From: a virus
Virus record (IMG/VR): IMGVR_UViG_3300006753_000011
Coordinates: 1-48,454 of that record
Direction: 5' to 3' (one strand)
Length of the DNA stretch: 48,454 nucleotides
Numbering within the stretch: the first letter of the stretch is position 1; every line of letters begins with the position of its first letter. Shown one piece after another: positions 18,401 through 25,397 of this stretch. A program made the position numbers and the translations under genes. The notes under the pieces are model-generated. The model saw only the letters and a program-made list of their open reading frames with translations, did no database searches and had not been told where the DNA came from.

Positions 18401-21153
18401 GCACTATAAGCGTTAGAATATCCTAACTCTATTTTCATTCTAGTCTCTGGATCATCAAAATCCGCATACTTTTTTCTTAGCGCCATGTGAGAAACATTGT
18501 CTTTAAACTCATATGTTTCATTTTTTGGATATACGTTAACTCTCACCAATTCTTCATCAACGCCAAAACACCTTAAAAGGTTTCTAATAGATTTTGCTGT
18601 GCCCTTAGACTTCTGAATATAAGTTAAGTTATTGTAAATGTTCTGATAAATTGTATTTTTAACTTCATAAAGCTTCTTCTCAAATAAAATCTTTTCATCT
18701 CTATCCAAAAATTTTGCCAAAGCATCAGCATCAGCGAAAAGCTCTGGAGCATCCGTTCCGCGGGTGGACAACAACCTATCTGCAAATGGCAATGGTTTTT
18801 CAAAGTTTACATCATAGGGGTAGTTTATGTCTTTTATCCTGGGTAAGCTCTGAATCTGGAGAAATAATTCATCAAAATAACTTGCCATAATCTGGGTTAG
18901 TTGTCTCAAGTGATTCGAGTGTGTTTCGTCGGCCTCCGAAATCCAAGCCGGAAGGGTGCGATATAAAGACGTCACATTTTGGTGATCGTGTACTGCACCA
19001 AGAATCTTCCTTGACTCTGCAAGGGCAACAACATCCGGATGAGAAGAATATAAAATAGGATCTTTATATTCTTTGGTTCCGGCGTCGGCCAAAACAATAG
19101 CGGAGCCTGTATTTCTCGATGGAGTCGCCCCAGATTCCCTATAATTTACAAAAACTCCATTAGAAATGCGACCTGAATAGTCTAATATGGTTTGATCTAC
19201 ACTGGCGCTTCCTAGTATACCTTCATTAAATTTATAATACACACCTAAATCAATCAAATAATCAGTATTATCATATTTTACGTTATCTGTGTTGGTGCCT
19301 GCGCCCACTTGATCTTTATAATATCTTCCTATTTGTTGCGCAGAACGCCTTGTTTTCCAATAACGGAACTCATCAAACGATGCAGAAACTATATTGCCCC
19401 AGCCGCGGCCGGCATAAAAACCAGCAGAAATATTTCCAACCGCAGAAGAGGCGCTTTTTTCCGTTGCAAGGGCTCCAATAGCACCCACAATTGCACCATC
19501 TACTGCTCCGAGACTAGTTGCACCAACTGCCTTCGTTGATTTGTGTTCTCCATCCAAATATAGCTCAAACTGACCATAGCTTTCGAAATTGGAGATTGTT
19601 GTGACACCAGATTCTGGGTTGGCATTATAAAGATTGCCTATATTTGATCCGGCGCTGTCTAGAATCGTTGTAACGTCACTTGCCGAGGCGCCGTCGCCCA
19701 TTTCCCACCAAGACACTAGCTTGCTGTTATCTGCAACATATACTGAGTGTTTTTTTGGATTAATATAAGTTCCAGAGTTATAAAGCTCTGTCACCTCTGC
19801 AGCAGATAACGCGTCAGACCAAACAGTCACTTCATCGATATAACCATCAAAAAGAAAAGCGATATCCTTGTTCGAGCCACCATCTCTTCTTGCTCCAACA
19901 AGGAGATCAAACCCAGGCTTCATTGTTGACCCGCACACTCCAGCATCTAATTGTGGCGCGCCATCAACATATAGCGTGTGAGTGGTGGTATTACTAACAA
20001 GAACACAATGATGCCAATTTCCATCATTAACAACAGAATCAGAAATAGAAACATTACTATTTCCGCCGACCGCTCCATATAATTTACCGGCGGTGGCGCC
20101 GGGGCCCCGGACATACATTCTGTATTGCGCGTCGGGGTCTCCATCAGAAAAATCAGAGCTGATTCCTATGATACTTCCGTGACTTGTGGTCTTTATCCAC
20201 GCAGAAAGTGTAAACGAATCATCATCAGGATCAAAATTTAAATTTGACGGCTGTCCAAAAGATATAAAATCATCAATACCATCAAATTTAACCGACTTGC
20301 CAGAAATCTTTTTCATGGTAAGCGCATGATGATGCCAGTTTCCATCAGCTAGCGTCGACAGTCCCGTATCGAAAGATGAAGAAATTGAAACTGAGCCTGA
20401 GTCATAAGCAATATAGATGTCTGTAGGCTCGGTTCCCTTTGCATATGCTCTTAAATTTCCATATGCACCACCACTTGATCCCGTGTTTGCAACATTAAAG
20501 AAATATTCAATTGCGCCGGCACGGCCGTCAGGTGCGGTAACCCAGCCATCTTTTTTGCACCAATATTCTACAGTAATACCCTTTACGGGGTCAAGCTCAA
20601 GATTATTTGTTCGCTGACTAGCTGTATGGTATATATTCGCTTTTGATGTGGAATTTTGTTTCTGGCCAGCGGATGCAGGGCTTTTAAAGTCTCCACTTGG
20701 GTCTGGGTGGGGGCCTCCCTTAATTAAAACATATTCTGGTGCACTACTACTATAAATGTAGTCTGTGGGGTCGTGGACTTCCGTTGTGGTATAAGATGAA
20801 GCAGTGGGGTTGATCGTGATATACCCATTTGTTCTTGGATAATCATTTTCATATACAAATAAGTCTATGTAGTTGCTATTATTTTCCCATTCAATTTTTT
20901 CAGCCAACGAACCATCGTAAGGATACGTTTTGTAAATCCTCTCTATGGCCTGGGAATAATATAGCTCTGCTGATCCAAAATTAGCAAAGTTTGATGCAGT
21001 CGCAAAATCGACATTAGGAAAAAATCTTTCGCGGCGAGTTACGTAAGCATCAACGAAGCGCGAAGACTCTAAATCTTCACGAACATCATCTTGTGATTTG
21101 TTCTTTAAAAATTTTAAAGAATGCCCTTTATCAAAAAAGTCTTTAATGCCCAT
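12436..21153 (-). CDS. Giant baseplate-associated protein, 2905 aa, with nested LamG and tandem MAM-like domains
   Basis: A single frame of 2905 codons starts at ATG 18 bases after the 664-aa gene. Residues 1-130 form a helical N-terminal region, perhaps for baseplate attachment. An outer LamG/concanavalin-like domain (about 185-615) has GNWHHHALTM and later ELYLDG plus FDEFRYWKT. It is interrupted at about 286-522 by a second complete LamG domain (SVKFDGIDDF, GNWHHCVLV, LYVDG, IDEVTVW). A helical region follows, including KGTAKSIRNLLRCFGV, a motif type seen in tail and baseplate proteins. A helix-beta module is inserted at about 1446-1577 between GHAPVG and TNCFWWKNRAERSG. Two MAM-like domains lie at about 1922-2100 and 2113-2293. 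The C-terminal 600 residues are unrecognised. LamG and MAM folds bind glycans or proteins, so a receptor-contact role is inferred. By position after gp6 it could replace T4 gp7, without demonstrated homology. Confidence 0.92.
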   Translation of the reverse strand: MGIKDFFDKGHSLKFLKNKSQDDVREDLESSRFVDAYVTRRERFFPNVDFATASNFANFGSAELYYSQAIERIYKTYPYDGSLAEKIEWENNSNYIDLFVYENDYPRTNGYITINPTASSYTTTEVHDPTDYIYSSSAPEYVLIKGGPHPDPSGDFKSPASAGQKQNSTSKANIYHTASQRTNNLELDPVKGITVEYWCKKDGWVTAPDGRAGAIEYFFNVANTGSSGGAYGNLRAYAKGTEPTDIYIAYDSGSVSISSSFDTGLSTLADGNWHHHALTMKKISGKSVKFDGIDDFISFGQPSNLNFDPDDDSFTLSAWIKTTSHGSIIGISSDFSDGDPDAQYRMYVRGPGATAGKLYGAVGGNSNVSISDSVVNDGNWHHCVLVSNTTTHTLYVDGAPQLDAGVCGSTMKPGFDLLVGARRDGGSNKDIAFLFDGYIDEVTVWSDALSAAEVTELYNSGTYINPKKHSVYVADNSKLVSWWEMGDGASASDVTTILDSAGSNIGNLYNANPESGVTTISNFESYGQFELYLDGEHKSTKAVGATSLGAVDGAIVGAIGALATEKSASSAVGNISAGFYAGRGWGNIVSASFDEFRYWKTRRSAQQIGRYYKDQVGAGTNTDNVKYDNTDYLIDLGVYYKFNEGILGSASVDQTILDYSGRISNGVFVNYRESGATPSRNTGSAIVLADAGTKEYKDPILYSSHPDVVALAESRKILGAVHDHQNVTSLYRTLPAWISEADETHSNHLRQLTQIMASYFDELFLQIQSLPRIKDINYPYDVNFEKPLPFADRLLSTRGTDAPELFADADALAKFLDRDEKILFEKKLYEVKNTIYQNIYNNLTYIQKSKGTAKSIRNLLRCFGVDEELVRVNVYPKNETYEFKDNVSHMALRKKYADFDDPETRMKIELGYSNAYSATVYQYYDSSDSNSLSFIPAFNMDATAEPGSLAATLEAEVIFPKRSIKDDLNSSTYPDSAVSLFGLHLITSDTEENMNQNFNFAVDDSVNFQVQAIKSDDDNRSVKFKLVGGSDIEELITTSSFKGVYDNEKWNLAVRIKPVIHPLADKILSPTIVDYTIELYGVNYISDTLQNEFTLTAANGLTKAAAIKFFESAKRVFAGAHRTSFNGDLITPSDVKISSVRMWYDYLEDEVIRAHARNAASFGRLQPYKNTLFGAGSKGDLDAGTAGAQTLWQVRIPEIETLLLHWDFTNVTGSDANGQFAVDDISSGSVDDRTNKRYGVMSDINTYLYPARGDHFVVSTSEAVDLEFVPTAKQRLPEIANSDDMVKILNQQDDIVFTRDTTYVQHLISVEKSMYQVISDKMVNMFGTIVGFNNLVGDPVNRYRPSYKQLEKLRSIFFEGVENEPDLDKFVEYFKWIDDAVTFFIFQLIPASANKVEFLRNMVESHILERNKYFHKFPTIEMDKPEPFEQFKGINELLYNWKYGHAPVGTAAEGTIITCAEAQLVDTKDFTITDAAGVTTTYNISMGGNIASNTGAYIPGTTTSIWFGDLVDLTAAGVRDQIIARISAGTAIGFTAAANGNNITVTQGTAGSDGNKSFTEPDGDTGLDFTNFTNGTGHAENTNCFWWKNRAERSGVLTSGDASVDSNKDIILKTIITELSGNDTLALSYGSSPKTQYSASYYYDRALSKLVHLDSDIIKSYKGGSNPDDQQKPDFYKGVIKFGSDNDFVWLDRDHELPTKDCIDEIIPDAWPKNKKRRIIKAFTMTADDLSSSNADGTGKDDYKPTDDKSTRLLPFNMYSSSFDSFKAKDYNADYDLYFSGSTEFTNYHHDSYRPTFEVPMQGPFTNQHVGGNQYRHAYLNQPSVTAGDGPGIDNFDNRMSRPEGWALVMEGSGELLSDSKAFDMVLDFEESIGAISKVLVLDIPFSSEYNMPPEMSGSSPTLGASEPPAPTGDDPSEEDRFVNITNHHTLAGASESGWKINQQGPSSANSGPLTGDGSAYYAVAAPQSNLDDLGRIFGLRTPMVDLLDADYTPSSGDTAYLEFKYHMYGLPHGNLSVQYSYESDFSDGGVDLTTVWDYGGTNTSAVSLSGQQQTSQDADWKTARIDLDSLAKTRFFVRFVYFSPIIHNADCALDNIQVVINAGSTTESDNQFSNVTNHHTFTGASESGWKINQQGPSSANSGPLTGDNSTYYAVAAPQPTLDDLGRIFGLRTPMIDLLSNADFVNLGESAAYLEFKYHMYGLPHGNLSVQYSYESDFSDGGTDFTTTWDVDGTQSSATSLSGQQQTSQAADWKRGQIDISSLIKTKFFVRFVYFSPIIHNADCALDNIKILTTGFTAPFPALGPYGSLRLLHPTHDDHNRPYAVHTREELAKRPVNIRNIQIGSLTPAQLDSTDKKNHMIASIVGPREYFGSVLPATKAGNYYNRYEYVNTFGREANDPYFVKKEGDIYEASDAGDNSTEPSGTYQQEIASMYLTTLGDTGLGAGYTLAASSFGTEGRLLSPARGKNYKLPDRTEFEAWKYRVVVGSDVIQHQKNKTRFVNRFSSPGDILDSSRGFFTTPHEVFAVHNALPWRNYHLRKHCHSMLAAHSGKFGVSAHSQFADYSNTSSATPGVAFDQVGSTAHGRIWIKDWNKLPSVATREEAIAEGPHLTMFDAGGNKATFNFSSAVHDANDDYASFPYLVELGDDFVDTLGRLEQAILVAFGNTNLILVGSLQAPATQGYYDEYLDKRDYYWTILSEINSVLGYIDLMQGIPGSVGNQPIICAVSSSALVVNGFYGGKDATSRVYETTTLGTTFGSSADGSLAAAEESPTGTIHKEDYSITSGSASNSSDKVHRASAHKRHRNRGDRLVYGKNVDQTLDSLSTSGGGIAHGSQYDNAYVSHTIPRTNDQVAWIKAIAELDLSIFEQLDPNSPTYGDIEAIVKSGTGRAIPYLGIEQGTEVGS
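14275..15390 (-). repeat. Tandem in-gene duplication of a MAM-like domain (two copies of about 180 aa)
   Basis: Copy 1 (about 15390-14851) and copy 2 (about 14817-14275) are spaced 573-576 bases apart, with a one-residue length difference near the DLL motif. Both contain TNHHT, SGWKINQQGPSSANSGPLTG, GRIFGLRTPM, LEFKYHMYGLPHG, SLSGQQQTSQ and FVRFVYFSPIIHNADCALDN. The YHMYG...G pattern is typical of MAM/jelly-roll domains. Protein identity is around 80% by eye. Where the DNA differs (for example 14301-14340 against 14877-14916), changes are mostly at third codon positions. Confidence 0.93.
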
Positions 21154-21171
21154 TTGTATTCCCGCTCATAG

Positions 21172-23166
21172 TTAATCTTCAACTCTAAATTTGAATATTT
21201 CCTCCTGATCCTTCCAGGCGCCGGCGATATAATAAGATAACTGAATTCCGTACATATAGCCAGCCTCCAAAAGAGACATATCAAAATCAAAATAGCTTCC
21301 AGAAGTATCATATGAAAGATAGGTGTGATATGGTGCGCTGCCAGTACCGTGCGAGAACAAGACCTTGCCATCTACTGTTCTAAGAATAGAATAAGAAGCA
21401 CTAACAATGGTTTCTCCCTCAATATTCTTATTTGCAACTGTGTAAACTGTTGGGGTAAAGTTTCTTGCTCGAGCAAAGACGCGCATGCGCTCAGATGTGT
21501 TTTTTCGGCTATATGAATCTTTCAAATTAGTAATTGTGGTTACATATTGAGATTGTGTGTTTGTTGTCTGCGAAGTTCTTGTGCGCACAGTTATCGATCC
21601 CGTGTGATAATCACCTCCATCGTCGGCCTGGGCCCAGATATCGTGCACGGTAGTGTAAGAGCCTGTGTTGTCAAAAACAACTTGCGCTTGATATATGCCT
21701 GTTTCAACCATCGAAGCGCTAGTATCTGTAACTAACGCGGAACCTGATGGTGCGGAACCTGAGCTGGCGTAGATAGAACACTTTACAGTCTCCCCAACAG
21801 ATGTAAGCTGTCCATCAACATAATTGTATAGATATAACGATTGTGTATTAGCGGTGCTGCATAAAGAACTACTAGCGTAGAATTTATTCCTATCATCCGT
21901 TTTTCTATCTTCCCATCGAGCCTCAATCACTGGGCGCCTAAAGAAAAACTCAGAACTTCTTGCAAAAAACCTCTTTGTGTACATAGACTTAGTAATGCCA
22001 CCAGTATTTTGTACCTGCGAACCTGAGTCACCTATTGAACTAGAGAAATAAGCCTCTTGACTGCCTGTAACCATAATGCCAAAACCGTAATCATCTAAAC
22101 CAACGCCCGCGGTAAAAGTGGATGCAGCCGTAACGTTAGCTAGCCCACTAGTAATTCCAGTATTACCGGCGCGGGTTGCCGTGGCTTGTGTTAGTGTCAT
22201 TCCCTGGGCGCTGCCGTCTGCGGCCCCGGGGAGCCCTGAGACTGTTATTGTGTCTGTGCCAGAGCCATGGCCGGCATCGCTTTCTATGGCTGCTTTCAGT
22301 TGAACTAAAATTTGATATTGATTATCTGGGTTTTCTATATTAACACCGACTGCGCATGCAGATCTGCCAGCTATTGACGTGTACGTGGCGCCCCCAAGGG
22401 TATCGCTGTTTGATAAAGCTGTTCCTGACGCTTTTCCACCAGCAACTCCAGTATTTGATATCACATATTCTACAATTCTACCAGCAGAATCTTCAATGAC
22501 AAATTTTTGTCCAGCAGCAAGGTCGTCCATAACGCCAGCAACAGCAATTGTGCCCTGAGCTACGTTAATTGATGCGGTGGCCGCTGTTGTGGAGGTGCTT
22601 ATCCACTCCTCAACCAAATCAGTGACGTCGACTTCTAAATCTTCTGATCCCGTAACAAAACTAGCCGTATACCAAGCTGCAGAATTTTGACTGCCAGAAA
22701 TATAATCTCCACCATCTCTTGTCCAAGCAACGCCCTTGGTTCTGTTGTCCCAGTTCGAGCCAGGGATTGCATCTTTGGTTTTATCACCATGGTTAACAAG
22801 ATCTAATCCTGTTCCTTCCTCCCAGGCTCTCGCAACTGGGAATATGCTCAATGTAAGGTTTTCAGGCAGCTGTTCGTCATGACGAGCATTAAAAAGCCTT
22901 AAATAAAACTTTAAACTGCTCGAACCAGAAGCTGGAATTGTTGTTGCTGTTCTATCTGCTTTGATTCCTGCCGTGCCAGTGACTGGAAACTTGATTAAAA
23001 CACGCGAAAGTTCTGAAGAGCTGGTTGAATACTGCCCATAAATGGAAAACACTTCAAGAATATCATTGGCGCCGGCATTGGAGCCTGTGCCTCGGGCCGA
23101 TAAAACAGTATCATATGCATTTGTTATGGTATTATCTGCTTCTGCGTAATATCTTTTAATAGCCAT
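21172..23166 (-). CDS. DNRLRE-like baseplate/virion structural protein, 664 aa, with inserted module
   Basis: The start overlaps the gp6 stop by one base (TAATG), so it is probably translationally coupled to gp6. Residues 1-191 look like a DNRLRE-type beta domain: repeated strands, RVLIKFPV, a LSIFPVARAWEEGTG stretch, and DVTDLVEEWI at the end. The canonical final strand, YGFGIMVTGSQE, comes only near residue 358. The roughly 160 residues between are an Ala/Gly/Thr-rich helix-beta module like those in the two adjacent giants. Residues 385-430 contain KRFFARSSEFFF and PVIEARWEDR, followed by Ig-like beta repeats to the C-terminus. Proteins with this N-terminus and position next to gp6 occur in large marine T4-like phages. 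A structural role at the baseplate is likely; the exact role is unknown. Confidence 0.88.
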   Translation of the reverse strand: MAIKRYYAEADNTITNAYDTVLSARGTGSNAGANDILEVFSIYGQYSTSSSELSRVLIKFPVTGTAGIKADRTATTIPASGSSSLKFYLRLFNARHDEQLPENLTLSIFPVARAWEEGTGLDLVNHGDKTKDAIPGSNWDNRTKGVAWTRDGGDYISGSQNSAAWYTASFVTGSEDLEVDVTDLVEEWISTSTTAATASINVAQGTIAVAGVMDDLAAGQKFVIEDSAGRIVEYVISNTGVAGGKASGTALSNSDTLGGATYTSIAGRSACAVGVNIENPDNQYQILVQLKAAIESDAGHGSGTDTITVSGLPGAADGSAQGMTLTQATATRAGNTGITSGLANVTAASTFTAGVGLDDYGFGIMVTGSQEAYFSSSIGDSGSQVQNTGGITKSMYTKRFFARSSEFFFRRPVIEARWEDRKTDDRNKFYASSSLCSTANTQSLYLYNYVDGQLTSVGETVKCSIYASSGSAPSGSALVTDTSASMVETGIYQAQVVFDNTGSYTTVHDIWAQADDGGDYHTGSITVRTRTSQTTNTQSQYVTTITNLKDSYSRKNTSERMRVFARARNFTPTVYTVANKNIEGETIVSASYSILRTVDGKVLFSHGTGSAPYHTYLSYDTSGSYFDFDMSLLEAGYMYGIQLSYYIAGAWKDQEEIFKFRVED

Positions 23167-24962
23167 TATCTTATAGTTCCTTTAATGTCCAAGTTGGGGT
23201 ATTTCAACTCATATATAACATCATTCGGAGCATATTGTATTCTTCCATCAGCAGAAAGATGCTCTCTAAAGTTTAAAGAGTAATCTGAATATCTAGCACC
23301 TGTTTTCGAAACAATCTCGACATCTACAACATCTACAATCTCATCTAAATTATTTAACACATCATAAATCTTTGAAATATATATTGGTTGTCCAATGTCT
23401 AGATTTTCGGCAAAGATGTCTTTAATTGTATTAATAGCTACATTTAAAGCCTCAAATTTATCTTGGTCTGTATTGACAACGGCTGAAAAACTAATACCAA
23501 AATTTGCTACCCTTGCATCAAGAATATCAATTGTATCATTAAGCATTTTATATTGTTGTAAGAAAACCTTCAAATTGTTTTTCAAAACCTGGCTTGATGT
23601 AATCAACTTACCATCATTGTCTTCGGAAGTAACATACAAATTCAAATTTCGTTTAAATGAATCATGATCTCGAATAATTCTAGCTCTTTTTACTTTGCCA
23701 AACTTTGGCTCCATCCTATAAACTAACGATCTATAATCATCCTCTGTCACTGCTCTGTTTTGAGTTGCAAATAAGTCATTGATTCTTTGTTTAAGCTCAT
23801 TAATCGTTGGCAACCCCACATCACCGGTGATTGGTTGCTCGTTTGTGCACTCCAGGCTATCTCTAACAAGGCGAATTTTATTTAAATTAACGGCATTATC
23901 AGGAAATATAAATATAGGATCACCAGGATTGACAACAGTGTTCGTTGCCGTATTAGCAGTATCAGATGTATTTGAGCGATATACAATTCTCAAGATAGTG
24001 TTTGCGGGTGCGACGCCAAACTTATCATTTTCTAGAAGCTTTGAAGGATCAAACGATTCATCAGTCACATAGTCTTTGCCGTGCATCTTTAACACCACAT
24101 TTGACGGATGAGTTAAATTATCTATCTTTAATGACTCTTCAGATCCATAGCCAAATTTTAAAAACGTTTTATCGTTTCTGACAAAAGTAACAAACCGCCT
24201 TGGCACAGATGTTGCAACAAGTACACTTGGAACATAATCCCTCGTAGTATTGTCTTTATTTACTACAGTTCTATAAATCGTATCCTGTGATAAAAAAGGT
24301 ACTTCAAAATATTCATGCCCCTCGGTGTCTGTAACCGATACAATCTCTGTAATATTTTCATCGGCAACGGCCACTGTTAAAAACCGTTTAAACTCTCCAA
24401 CAGTAGCTAGCTCATCCAAAGTCTCGCCAGAGATTACTCGACCATATGCCTTAACAATAAAGCCAGTTGCGACACCGGTATCCTGATCCTCTGTCGCAAC
24501 AACAACTTCATTATTACTATTTGCAAAATCGACATCATCAATTAGCACATACGTATCACCAGTATTGGTGGTAAATTTAGTATCTTTAACTAAAACTGGC
24601 AAATAATTTACATCTGGGCCAGTACCATTTGGTTCACTAGGCGCCAATATAAAAATCGACAACACGCCAGAAGAGCTAGCTCTAAGGCTTGGACTATATC
24701 CGACCTGTTCTCCTAGCCGCAAAACATTATCATATTCAACAGCAGTATCAATAAAAGATTCATTTGCTTGATAGTCTATATAAAAAGACAACATATCGCC
24801 CACATAAGCTACTGTGTCCAACATAAGGGAACCAAACGATGCTTCCGAGAAATCTCTAAATACGTTTGGATAATATCGCTTTGTATATTCAACTAAATTA
24901 TCTTTAATGCTGTTGAACTCTCTGTCTGTATATCTTATTAATTTTTTACTTTTTTTGCTCAT
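23166..24962 (-). CDS. 6: Baseplate wedge protein gp6 (Baseplate_J family), 598 aa
   Basis: In T4, gp6 forms the inner ring of the baseplate wedge, clamps gp25 and gp53, and transmits the sheath-contraction signal. The N-terminus matches the family: TDREFNSIKDNLVEYTKRYYP (split here as a 21-residue region at about 12-32), then FGSLMLDTVAYVGDMLSFY at 43-61 and QANESFIDTA at 65-74. The central part carries the beta-rich J-like fold, and EDDYRSLVYRMEPKFGKVKRA-like residues lie near 410-430. At 598 aa it is close to T4 gp6 (660 aa). The start shares one base with the gp25 stop (TAATG), with GAGGAAA upstream, and the stop overlaps the DNRLRE-like gene start. The gp25-gp6 order is conserved in contractile-tail phages. 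Confidence 0.93.
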   Translation of the reverse strand: MSKKSKKLIRYTDREFNSIKDNLVEYTKRYYPNVFRDFSEASFGSLMLDTVAYVGDMLSFYIDYQANESFIDTAVEYDNVLRLGEQVGYSPSLRASSSGVLSIFILAPSEPNGTGPDVNYLPVLVKDTKFTTNTGDTYVLIDDVDFANSNNEVVVATEDQDTGVATGFIVKAYGRVISGETLDELATVGEFKRFLTVAVADENITEIVSVTDTEGHEYFEVPFLSQDTIYRTVVNKDNTTRDYVPSVLVATSVPRRFVTFVRNDKTFLKFGYGSEESLKIDNLTHPSNVVLKMHGKDYVTDESFDPSKLLENDKFGVAPANTILRIVYRSNTSDTANTATNTVVNPGDPIFIFPDNAVNLNKIRLVRDSLECTNEQPITGDVGLPTINELKQRINDLFATQNRAVTEDDYRSLVYRMEPKFGKVKRARIIRDHDSFKRNLNLYVTSEDNDGKLITSSQVLKNNLKVFLQQYKMLNDTIDILDARVANFGISFSAVVNTDQDKFEALNVAINTIKDIFAENLDIGQPIYISKIYDVLNNLDEIVDVVDVEIVSKTGARYSDYSLNFREHLSADGRIQYAPNDVIYELKYPNLDIKGTIR

Positions 24963-25360
24963 TAAGCTATTTCCTCGCTATTAATAACGATAGTTGATTC
25001 AAAGTTCATATTTGGTACTGAAAAAATAATTTTCACTGATAATATGTGACGATCTATCAAATCAGTACCAGCATTGTCATCAGAGTCAAAAAACATATTT
25101 TCAATTTCTATATATGGCATATATCTAGCAACCTGCGCATATAATCTTTTTTCAATTTGATGAGGAACGTGATCACGATTCTCAAATAAGAATCTGCGGA
25201 TCCCAACACCAAAATCTGGGTTCATTATCCGTTCGCCAGGATTTGTTAAAACTAAATTTTTGAAATTTTGTTTAATTTCATCATGATAATTCGTTATCAG
25301 GGAATAAACTCCGTGTCTCGAATCGGTAGAAAGTGGCAATAATGGACCTATTCCCTGCAT
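24962..25360 (-). CDS. 25: Baseplate wedge protein gp25 (GPW/gp25 family), 132 aa
   Basis: gp25 nucleates sheath assembly and bridges the wedge to the central hub in T4-like tails and related contractile systems. The 132-aa length equals that of T4 gp25. The family signature is visible at residues 38-60: LTNPGERIMNPDFGVGIRRF followed by LFE. A helix (KRLYAQVARYMPYIEIE) follows, then the C-terminal beta strands (SVKIIFSV, ESTIVINSEE). A good ribosome site, AAGGAT, lies six bases before the ATG. It starts a tightly coupled gp25-gp6-DNRLRE gene run, and the short gap before it holds a 14-base palindrome. Confidence 0.95.
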   Translation of the reverse strand: MQGIGPLLPLSTDSRHGVYSLITNYHDEIKQNFKNLVLTNPGERIMNPDFGVGIRRFLFENRDHVPHQIEKRLYAQVARYMPYIEIENMFFDSDDNAGTDLIDRHILSVKIIFSVPNMNFESTIVINSEEIA

Positions 25361-25383
25361 AATATTATCCTTTTATTTAGTAA

Positions 25384-25397
25384 ATAGTAGCTACTAT
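25384..25397 (-). promoter_or_regulatory. 14-base perfect palindrome at the stop codon before gp25
   Basis: ATAGTAGCTACTAT is self-complementary and includes the TAG stop of the 3954-aa gene. It lies in the 33-base gap before gp25. As RNA it could not form a stable hairpin without a loop, and no U-run follows, so it is not a classical terminator. A dyad-binding site or RNA-processing signal is possible, or it may be chance. Confidence 0.35.
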
